Assembly (NCBI GenBank): GCA_934045905.1
Contig: OW203770.1
Span: 4,154,001 to 4,218,000 of the forward strand
Length of the DNA stretch: 64,000 nucleotides
DNA from: Leuctra nigra
Lineage: Eukaryota > Arthropoda > Insecta > Plecoptera > Leuctridae
Direction: 5' to 3'
Part shown: piece by piece, positions 23,048 through 34,700 of the stretch
Numbering within the stretch: position 1 is the stretch's first letter
How the letters are laid out: every line of letters starts with the position of its first letter
Translations under genes and position numbers: made by a program
The notes under the pieces: generated by a model
Databases searched by the model: none
Seen by the model: the letters and a program-made list of their open reading frames with translations, nothing else
What the model was told of the DNA's origin: nothing

Positions 23048-24648
23048 GATACGTGGTACGCTCTAACCAGTTTCATTTGAACGCTTGAGTGAAAGTAGTT
23101 CATTATTTCTATATACTTTCGAATACATCGCTATGAATAGTTCACAACTAACTTCCTTACGAATAATTGTTATGCAATGAATTTACAAGAATTATGAAAT
23201 CAAGGATTGCTATGACTTGTTCGGACCTAATTCATCAAGTTGAGAGTCCTGGGGATCGCTAAGGAAACTGACGGATTGTGTAAAATTTTCCCAAAATACT
23301 TAAGTCTCCCCAAGGCTCATTATTTACTCCACTGTTATGCAACTTTGGGATGGGAGGTAGTTTTGATACCCATTTTCTCGCAAGACTTATGAGAAAATTA
23401 AATAAATATTTTAAACAACAACAAAAAATCACATATTTTATGAACAAATAATTTTTTTCAAGTATTTCTTAATTTCTCAAAAGTATTGCGAGAAAATGGG
23501 TAGGTATAAAAACTACATCCCAAAGTTGCATAACAGAAGAGTAAACAATGAGCCTTGGGCTTTTTGGTTTTTTGTAACTTAAAAATTAATTCTTTGCAGT
23601 TTTTGGATAAGAAATGAAAGTATACGTAAAACACCACAAAATTATAAGTTTTCCTGACATCCTTGCCCCCCCTCAACCCCCCCCCCCCCCCCCTTGTGGA
23701 CGACTATGTATTCGGCACGTGTTTCTTCTGTAAACATTGGTTACTATGGTAACTAAGTTGTGACAAAAATATTGAGTAATGTTTGAAACGTCATGTCGTA
23801 AATGATTTTTATTGCAAATGAATTGTAAATCTGGAAGAATGACAATAAAAATAAAGATTTCTGCAATAATAATTCAGCATGTCTGAAAATCATTTTATGT
23901 TTAGGATTTAATGAAACTGAAATAATATTACATCGATTATATTCATATTTCGTTACGTATCTCACTCCTAAGAGGACGATGTAAGTAAAAATACTTCGCT
24001 GACAAGTTAATTATCACGTTGATTTGTTTAATCAAAATACGTTTAATTGATTCATAAAATATAATAATATACCTAACAACCTGTTGTACAAACTTTGTTC
24101 ACGTGAATTGTATTAAAAAATCGGCGTAATGCTATATTATTATTATTAGTTAGTTGATTTGAAAATCAATAACAATATGAATAGGCGATACGGTTGGAGA
24201 GAGATAACGGATTGCTTATGTTTGGCTTACCGTGTCGGCATCGTGCGCTTTGTCATTCTTGATGTTGACGGACGTTGCCGTTGATGATTTGGAATGTTGA
24301 AAGGGTTCGACGTTGTAACTATAGGGTAAGAAAGGAATGATACGGGAAAAGATATTTGACTAAATTCATAAACTTAACAACTAACTGGGCGAGCACTTAG
24401 AGATCTGACAAAACGATGCCAAACGGTAAAGGTCGCTATGACTCACTTTACCTTACGAGCAAATAACTAAGAGTGAAGTGAAACATTCGTGAATGCCAAT
24501 GCAAACAATCCAAAGAGAATAAGGGATGAAGAGATCAGTCCCACAAAATAGCGAGTTCACACGAAAGAAAAGCGGGAAAGCAAATGTACTGTCGTGAACA
24601 AATAAATTAGGTATGATGTATATTTTAATTCGCTGTGAAGAATATGTA
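23048..24648. other. No gene recognised; poly-C tract
   Basis: A run of C (about 23672-23693) is the only striking feature. 23320-23400 and 23480-23560 share a diverged segment (AACTTTGGGATGGGAGGTAG versus the inverse-like ACATCCCAAAGTTGC), suggesting an old inverted repeat. No exon, RNA or clear element ends were seen. Confidence 0.5.
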
Positions 24649-24859
24649 CACTCGGCCAAACAAAAATTGGTCGTTGATCAAATTTGAATGACTGCTGGTC
24701 ATGTCCCATAACCAATCAAAGCTTGTTATTATCGTTGAAATGTGGGGTCACCTTCTAGAGTGAGACAATGAGATCGCTTAGACTGACTTCGGATGGTGCA
24801 ATCTAACATTTATCAGTCAATCAAATTTGATCTACGATCAATTTTTGTTTGGCCGAGTG
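24649..24859. mobile_element. 211-bp MITE
   Basis: Inverted ends CACTCGGCCAAACAAAAATT and its inverse, extending through GGTCGTTGATCAAATTTGA. No coding potential. No convincing target duplication. Confidence 0.72.
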
Positions 24860-25790
24860 AACATACAGTTGCTGGTATCGATGTGTTTGTAATACCTAAG
24901 TATAAATATGCCCTATTTATAACGTTAAATTCAAGCGCCGAGTAGCGTTTCTAGACGATGTACAAAAGAAATAAAATTCAACTGCCTAATTTATCTCACC
25001 TTTATAGAAAGTCTCGTGAAGATTAGATTAGTTAAGATGTTGCTGAACACAGGTGTGCCATTATTTTTGTTGTGGGACGAACAGGTTATCAAGGAATTAA
25101 TTTACAAAGTTTGGAACATTTCCTCTAATTTTATAACAGGAAAATTGACAATGACTTCACATTTTGCTATATTGCCATGGCAACAACGGAATCACCATGG
25201 TAACAAATTGTTGGAGACTTGGAAATGGCATCGCAGTTCTGATTCTTGATACATTCCGCTTTTCCGCCAAAATATCCTATGATATTTGAATTTGATTTAA
25301 ATGAATGAAAATTTTAATTTTCCCAAGTCATAAGTGTGTTTGTCTTTATTATTTGTTTGTTTTGATATTTAGAAATGTACTATAACAAAATTTCACGAGA
25401 CTTCCCGAATATTCAGGTATGTTTTAATATTCACAGTTACTCATCAGTAAGTGTTCGTTTAGTTCAATCTCAAATTTTAACAAGATTAAAAAATATCGAT
25501 CTATAAGTGGACACGTATTACTTGAAAAAATTAGTAGTCTTAAAAATTAGTCTTGTACGGAAAGTTTTGGACGTGACTGTACAATGGAGAACCGTCGATA
25601 ACTTTAAAATCAATACAACGAAGAATCTTTTGTTACTTAGCTATAAAATATTCAGCGATAAGTTTCAATACGCTATCACAATTTCGCATCGAGTTTAAGT
25701 GAGTTTACAGAGTTTCATGAGATTTGTTTGTTGGAGTTGTTGCTTGCGAACTTGTGTCACTCGACTGTTTGAGGTCAGCTGAAGTACATC

Positions 25791-28700
25791 ATGGATTCGG
25801 CTGAAATCCGAAAGAAGATCAGAACTCTGCGCTCTTCTCCCTTTCTTGTCAGCATCTTCTACGCAATCGGTGAGAAATCAGCCAATCAATGTATTAGGTA
25901 ACTTTTCAAACTTTCGAAAGAAGCGGATTACACGAAGATTCTATGCTAACTCGTTTTCGAACTCTGTAGATGAGATCTGATTTTGATAGTTAAAATGGAT
26001 TGATTGACATGAACCTGTCCAGTAAATCATTTTCGTCCAAATACCATTTTTAATTGTGCCAAGTGTATTAATAGAAATCGTGTCGATACTTGTATTAATT
26101 GATAACGAAGCAAGTTGGCTTAAAATTGTATACCGTGGTCGAGATTTCGACTTCCGTCAGCTGCTTTCCTGATGGGGTCCTAAGTAGTATTAAGCTGGAT
26201 CCACATAGACCGTTTTTGCGTTTTCCGTTTTCCGTTTTTTTTCTTACAGCCAATCACCAGTCCAGAAACCGCTCACGGCAGACTTGTGATTGGTTAATAG
26301 AAAAAAACGGAAACGCAAAACGCAAAAACGGTCTATGTGGTCCCAGCTTTATTTGGGAATACGTATTAATTTTCGATATCACGATTGTATTTTACCTCCT
26401 TTACCCACTGTAATTTGGTAAAAAAAGGATTAAAGATTATTATTATTATTATCACGTATGGGCGTCCAGGGGGGGGGGGGGGCGTGAAGAGGAGGACAAG
26501 AGGGACAAAATTCCAGAAAGGCTAAAAAAGCGCACCCGCGAAGAGAATTATTGGAACATAGCCGCTGCAATATGAACTGCCTCGGTAGCTCAGCTGGTAG
26601 AGCATCTGATTGGATATCGGAAGGTCGTGGGTTCGAGTCCCACTCGAGGAAAATCTTTTCACATTGCAGTTGGTATTTATTATATTTATTCATGTTTTGT
26701 TTTCCCTCTTACAATGAAAGTGACTTTTCTTTGCTTCACCTCAAACATTTTTGGCTACTTTCTTAATGGTCGTAAGTTTGTGATTCTAAAACAGTTGAGA
26801 AACATTGCTTCAAGTCAGCAGAAAACAAATTATTGAAGTATTTGTGAAAACAGTTTATAAATTTAGATCAAAGCGTGTCCAAAATGCACTAAAACGCTTG
26901 GAATAGAGTTAATTAACGAAAACTATTCGGTGGAGTGGGGGGAGCGGACCCGCAGAGGCACCCCCTTATTGACGCTCAACATGTTGTCCCCTCACCCCCA
27001 TCCCCTACCACCGGCAGTGATCCTTCAGTCGGCATGACACTAAGAAAGGAAAGTATTTTATGAAATGAAAATTAATTGACCTTCCTCTGTTCATTGTTTT
27101 GATGACTGCTTGTCACATTAATGGCAAAATAATTATAATTTTTATTATGAATATTTGGTTGTAGGTACCTACTTACCTAATAATATAATTTACAAATTTA
27201 TTGTTGATTGTGCTTTTTCCAAAGACAAGCACCCGTCCTCTGTGGGCTGCTTTTTTACAGCATTTGCGTCTCAACAAATTTAACAAACCTGTTGAAGGAA
27301 AATTCTTGTGTTTCATCATTTTAATTGAATAACGACAGCAGTCCTTCAAAAAGTAACGACAAACATAAAAAAATATTCCTTCGAACCATTTTATATACCT
27401 AAACGTAAATTTTCTATTAAATGATGTCATCATTGATTAAGAGGGCTGAGTAGTGAGTGTGGCCTTGAAGAGTTTTTTAATCGATTTTTTTCAATATCTT
27501 TTACCAATGTAATTGTTACCAAAATAGGGCTTTGTACGAGTATTCAGAACAGTTCAATGAAAATAATTTCATAGGATGGAATTGTTTATTAGATTTACTT
27601 TGTCCTACAGATGCTTAGTGCCATAATTTTACTAATTTTCAGGCACTAAACATCTGTAGGACAAAGTAAATATAAAAAAACCATTACAAGCTATGGAATT
27701 ATTTTCATTGAACTGTTCTGAATGCTCGTACAAAGCCTTATTTTGTTAACAATTACATTGGTAAAAGATATTGATAAAAATCGAATAAAAAACTCTTCAA
27801 GGTCAAACACATACCCAGCCGTCTTAAATTGATTATTTCTAACTAATATGTATGGAACAACATCCTCCTCTTCTGTCAGGTTTATGGCGAGTCCTGGACG
27901 AGCAGCGGACATGGGGTTCCTTGTTCCGCGCATGGATTGTTCGCATTCAACTTCTGCGAGCCTGTTACTCTCCAAATCAATTTGTGGCGAGTCTCGGACG
28001 AGCAGCGGACATGGAGCTACTACATGCGTGCTTGGTTCCCGCGCATTCAACTGCTGCGAGCCTGTTACTCTCCCAATCAATGTTACAATCGTCTTCTTCT
28101 GTCAGGTTTGTGGCGAGTCTTGGACGAGCAGCGGACATGGAGCTACTACATGCGTGCTTGGTTCCCGCGCATTCAACTGCTGCGAGCCTGTTACTCTCTC
28201 AATCAATGTTACAATCCTCCTATTCTGTCAGGTTTATGGCGAGTCTCGGACGAGCAGCGGACATGGAGCTACTACATGCGTGCTTGGTTCCCGCGCATTC
28301 AACTGCTGCGAGCCTGTTACTCTCTCAATCAATGTTACAATCCTCCTCTTCTGTCAGGTTTATGGCGAGTCTTGGACGAGCGGCGGACATGGGGTTCCTT
28401 GTTCCGCGCTTGGATTGTTCGCATTCAACTCCTGCGCGCCTGTTACTCCATCCTGTATGCTCTCATGGGAATGTACACAGTGTGGGACGACGCAAGCAAA
28501 GCAGTGGAATCATTCAATTGCTTCATCCTCTACTTCATGCTATTCAACAAGTCCTTATCGGTGGTCTTGAACGAAGATGGCATCAGACGAATCTACGACG
28601 CACTCGAAGAACTCTGTGATTCTCGTCGAGTCGGCAGCAAATACAATGAAGGCATTCTTCAGAGATGGAATGCCATCATTCGCATGTTATTTATTTGTAT

Positions 28701-31700
28701 AAGCAGTCCTTTGTGTGCTGGGCTAATGCTGCTACCTTTGTTAATGCTGCCTACAAGTATCGCAACAAAAGTGATACCATTCAGGTAATATGTTCTTGCA
28801 TATGAATTCTTGCATTTGAAGAATAAGTGCACTTAAGAACATTGACTATTATTAATAATTGAAACATGTATAGGAGCATTAGTCAAAGTTGTATCAATCA
28901 ATAAATAATAATAATAATAATAATAATAAATATTGCATTGGACAATACCTTTTGCGTGTTAAGGGGGTTCCAGGGTTATGTCATAGGAATGAGAATTTGT
29001 TGTAATTCACACCAAAGATTAATGAAACCATATTACATACAACTAGCAAAAAATATTTGTCCTTTACGGTATCATATAATTAGATATTCTTGATTGAAGA
29101 TCACTTTTTCCCCCATAAGAGAACACAGGGAGACATGAAATCGTCCCGGAAAATTGGTTTAAATTGCACCTAAAATCGCAAGAGGAATGACAAATTATTG
29201 AAAATAGTCTCAAATTAAAGATAATAATTTTTAGAATAAGACTGCCGTTCGAAAATATGGGGTCACGGGCCAAATAAGAAAGAAAATGTGTACAATGTGT
29301 GAAATTTACCATAAATCTGGCAACATTGCACTACAAATATGAATTATTTTAGGATAGTTTAATTGGAACTTCAATAGACCAAAACATAAACTAGTGGCGC
29401 CCTCAAAGCGAACTAAAAAAGGGCGTGTCACTATGTGTGACCACTCTTTAGTGCGCATGATCCAAGTCACTTAAATGTCAATCTTAATGAGTTCAGTAAA
29501 AGTTATAATTACATCGCGAAACAACAGAAATTGATGCTTACCTCAGTGTCAACATTCAAATACAATCGGCATATTTCATTTCAGCACATATTCATACACA
29601 TTCTTGTGAAAACTAGATGTCTATTCACCAAAATCACCATTTGACATATCGCATTTTTTTATCACGGCTTTCTGAAACCTTTCTGAATGAGCTCATTCAG
29701 AAAGGGAACGGTTCAGAAAACCGTGATAAAAAAATGCGTTCGTCAAATGGTGATTTTGGTGAATAGACATCTAGTTTTTACAAGAATGTGTATGAATATG
29801 TGCTGAAATGAAATATGCCGATTGTATTTGAATGTTGACACTGAGGTAAGTATCAATTTCTGTTATTTCGCGATGTAATTATAACTTTTACTGAACTATC
29901 GTTATACGATTGACATACAAGTGCCTTGACTGAATGTCACACAAAGCTGGAAGAGAAAATGGCGGATTGGGCATGCGCGTTTAGTTTATGTTTTGGTCTA
30001 TTAAAAACATATAATTGGAGCGTACGGTAAGATATAATTGTGTTATGCTCTTGTTTGAAGTATTATTTCATCAGAGATTTGTATGAATTACGGCGAATTC
30101 TAAGCACCATGGCTGGAGCAGTGGGACCTCTTTGAGGTTGTTTGATTGTTCCCATACATTCCATAGCGTGCGGATAAAAATGTTGACCCACCCATGTATG
30201 TTCAGGATTGCTATCTAGTTTGCATATTTGGAATGTTTGTTTTTTTGTCAATAGCTTTTTAAAATAGAAAAAGTGCTTCATGTGACTGTAAATTATTAAT
30301 GTCTATTGGTCAACGGTTAATTTACAAAATCGGTTCGCGTTTGACAAAGCCCTACTTTTCTCCCTTTCTTCTTTCTTGAGTGTTATAGTCGGACTTTGAA
30401 CCTAATCAATTGAATATGTTATTCAATTGAATCCAAGTAAACCAGTTCAAAGTTAGGGGAGAATGAAGGTTCAATAATCGAATCCTTTCAAAGTAAATGC
30501 GTGTTTATTTATTTATTCATATCCTGTACAGCCAACGCATAAAGTCCTGTTAATTCTTCACCCTTACAGAATAGCATGATACCACCACTCGTACAGCGAA
30601 GCTCGAAGCTCGATAAGTTGCCTACAGCTAACCCATAGTTATTTTATCAACAGAGGGATGACTTGAAAAACTAGTTTTTGTCTGTCAACAACGTCCATAT
30701 ACACAAATATCTACTCGATGCGATTCAATCACAAAAATATCAATTCAATACTGTTATTTCCTATGAGCTGTGTGATTTCCCAAACTACTTAATACTTTTC
30801 ACCTGTAACATATTGTTTAAATCTTAGTAGACCATCATTGAAAAATGCTAATTAGACACAAGATAAAGATTTTCGTTTATTCGACAGATCTCAGGATTTT
30901 GATATCAATCCGAGAGAATTATAAATGCTTTTTCATAGATTTTTTAGAGGAACAAGAAGAGAAGAAAGAGTGTTTAGTTGATGAGATCTTGCCATGATGC
31001 GTTTAACATCAGAACGGCACAATGATAAAAAAAAATAATAGTGATGAAACCTGTTTAACCAGGGGTTACACAGTTGGATTTATAACTTCTATAAATTTGT
31101 TCGGAGATTTATCTAATTTTACAGCCATAATGACATTTTTGTGGAGTGACTAGTAACTAGTGACGATATAAATGAATGTATCTAAGGTTTGATGGTTATA
31201 ATAGGAGCTGTTTAGGTTTTTACAATAATAATCAAATATTTTCTGATCAATGATTCACACACTGATTGATATTAGATCAAATTACGTTGTCAGCCTTGAC
31301 ACCAGGATTGATTTAATTAACCGATTTATTCCATTGGGAAGATTTATTAAATACAAATTACATGCAAATAGACTATCTTAACTTCATTTTAATATAAAAT
31401 AATTTTTATATTAAATAATTAAAAATACATAATAATTAAATAATTTTGAGTATTTAAATTAAATAGTTTATATACTCCAAAATATATTATACAATCGTGA
31501 TAATCAAAAGCCGAAGGCTATACAATGTCTATGTCAATACCAATGAAATCCAATTGCACCAACCAACTGTATTTGTTTTAACCAGGGTGGTTTTAACTGA
31601 AAGTAAATTATTAATTCCGATAAAAGAAAGTTGCGTTGTTGTTATTTTATGTTAGTTCGATCGACATAACATTGACTTCCTTATCTGTGTGATCTATCTG

Positions 31701-34700
31701 GGGCTGATGAACACAACCCAGTAATTCAGTCATCACTCTGTTGACAAATAACTATGGGTTTGCTATAGGCAACTTTACGAGCTTCGCTGTACGAGTGGTG
31801 GTATCGTGATATTCTGTAAGGGTGAAGAATTAACAGGACTTTATGCGTTGGCTGTACATGGTCACGAACTGTTACCATCATTTCAGAATGCGTCTATATG
31901 CGTCTATAGCATTCAATTTTCACTGTAAACTTTGTTTTATAATTTTTGGACCGATACCCTTGAATGATTAATTCAGATAAGAGGCAAACGGAAGCGAGCG
32001 AGAATCGCACGGTTCGTCAGTGCGTTTATTTGAAATTTTGTCTTCCCACTAAATAATTTTAAAAAATCAGATAGTAACGACCCATAACAGCCCAATAGAC
32101 TAAATAATGCCGTAAACCGGAATTCATTATGACCTCTGGTGCGACCTTAAAGTTGTAAATACGATTATTTATTATTATTTACTAAAAATATCGTATTTAA
32201 CACTTTGAGGTCGCACCAGAGATCATAATGAACTCCAGTGTGCGGCATTATTTAGTCTATTAGGCTGTAATGGGTCATTTCTATCTGATTTTTTAAAATT
32301 ATTTAGTGGGAAGACAAAATTTCAAAAAAACGCTCTGACGAACCGTGCGATTCCCGCTCGCTTCCGTTTGCCTCATAAGAACTGTTTAGTTTGTTGCAGT
32401 TTCCACAATCATGTGCTAGGTCAATTTGTTTTCCTATACATAGCTCATGATACATAGCTATGCTCGATGATATGATAAGTTAATTACGATTATGCCAAAC
32501 ACTTTTTTTCTACTAGTCGAATTGAGCGTTTAAGGGGAATGTACACTGAATTTTGTATCTCAGCTAATATAAGTGGCACAACCTTCAGATTTTAGCATCA
32601 AATAACAACTTACTCAAAAAAAATCAAAAAACTAATTTTTTGACAAATTTTATGGTTTTTATTTAGTTTTTATGCATAAAAACATACATACACCAAATTT
32701 GCTACTCCTTTTTTGAATTTCAAAATACAAAAAATGACAATTTTTTTTAGTTACCAGAGGCACACTGCATAAAACAACGTGGAATTTTTCTAATAAATTT
32801 ACTGATTTTAGGAGTAAATATTTTTGGAATATGTACATTTCTGATTTTACTACTTTTACCTATTAATTTGACATATTTAGTGCTATTATTTTTTTAAAAT
32901 GTATTCAAACATTTTTAACTGATAAAATAAGTTAATTTATTTGAAAAACTCCACGTTGTTTTATGCAGTGTGCCTCTGGTAACTAAAAAAAAATTAATTT
33001 TTTGTATTTTGAAATACCAAAAAAGGAGTAGCAAATTTGGTGGATGTATGTTTTAAGCAAAAAACTAAATAAAATCCATAAAATTGGTCAATTTTTTTTT
33101 TTTTTTTTTTTTATTTTTTTTTGAGTAAGTTGTTTTTTTGATTTTAAAGTTTGAAGGTTGTGCCACTTATATTAGCTGAGTCCAAAATTCAGTGTACATT
33201 CCCCTTAACCTGTCACAGAATGTAATGTTGTGTTGAACAGACATTGGTTTCCGTGGGACATCAGCTACTCACCTATGTTTGAGGTGTGCTGCATGACGAT
33301 CAACATATTGACAGTGTTCGACGCCTTCTTCATCATCTGCTGCGACACGGTTTACATCAACGCGATTATCCACACGACCAGTCAGTTCCAGATGCTCAGG
33401 TAGTACATACCACTTGTTGAGCGAGCGACTCCTTTTCACTAGGTTGACACGGGCCTCTGTTCTTTTGTCTGTTACTAACAGATACCACGGGTCCCACCGT
33501 TTCACCGATCTGAAATTTTGCACACATGTAAACACCATCTTTTTGTTTGCAGAATAATTTTTTTTCTAATCCCTTTATTAATTAAAATAAAAATTAATCT
33601 CTGATTGGTTGAAAAATCAAAATGGTCTTCGATAGATATGATCAAACTCATTTTTGCTCAAATTTTTTGAAACATTATAAGGTATAAATTCGTCTTGATT
33701 GGGATATTTCATCCTGTACCGACGTAGTTTTATTTAAAAGGTTATGTCGAGAGTTTCGAGTTTAGTTTTGTCCTGAAGAAGATTCAAATAATGTGAATCG
33801 AAACTGTCGACATTAAATAAATTAAATAAAACTTATTAAATAAAAATATTAAATAAAACTACCCAAAGGATGAAATATTCCAATCAAGACGAATTTTATT
33901 AATTCCATCTTAAATCTTAAAAAATGATATAATAAGGTTTGTTAAAATTTCAGAACCTATCTTATCGTCGCAAATATTATTTCACAAAATTACACAATTT
34001 TTATTTTTCATTCACCTAATTATAGCATTTTTTACATCAAGGTAACCAATTACAAAAAAAATCAAATATCTTTCATTGAAAGTGCGATGAAGTCCAGTTA
34101 TGTCGATCACATTAACATTGTCTTTTCAGCCACAATCTGCACAACGTGAGAGGCATTGCTGAGGACATGATGAAGAAAATGCATTCGCTTGGCAGCGGGA
34201 TAATTAGAAAGAAAAACATCGCTGAAACGCGTCCAGCTGGTCGCGGGCTTGAGAATGCCAAGAAGAACATCATTGAAGGAGGAGAAGTAATTGTGAATGT
34301 GTTCGGGGAGATGAGGAAAGTCACTGACGGAGGAGAAAGATACGACATGAAGTATATTGAACAGCGAGACCAAGTCAACCGATTCATGGAAAAGTACTTG
34401 AAACAATGCGTGGACCACTACCAGACTCTACTGGGGTAAGTCTCTACTCTTAAAGCAGGGGTCGGCAACCTTTTTTGGTAAAGGAGCCAATTTTCCAAAA
34501 TGTTATATATTGTTGAGCGAGCGTAGCGAGCGTCACCACGGTACTCTTAGGGCACTTTCTCTGTGTATATATTTTTTTTTTTTTTTTGTGGTCACAGCCC
34601 AGGTCAAACCGCTCAAGCAATCGATCTGAAATTTTGTACACATACAACGTACTCTATGCGGTCCCTGGGATCGTTTTTGAACGGGCTCCCGTGATTGGTT

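Noticed and set aside
26579..26650. Functional tRNA-Ser
   Set aside because: A GGA anticodon would demand a long variable arm, which is absent, and a shared repeat tail follows.
27848..28619. Alternative frames across the OR-A exon 2 array
   Set aside because: The frames starting near 27848 and 27852 end in the real exon out of phase; only the frame entering exon 2 in phase gives an OR.
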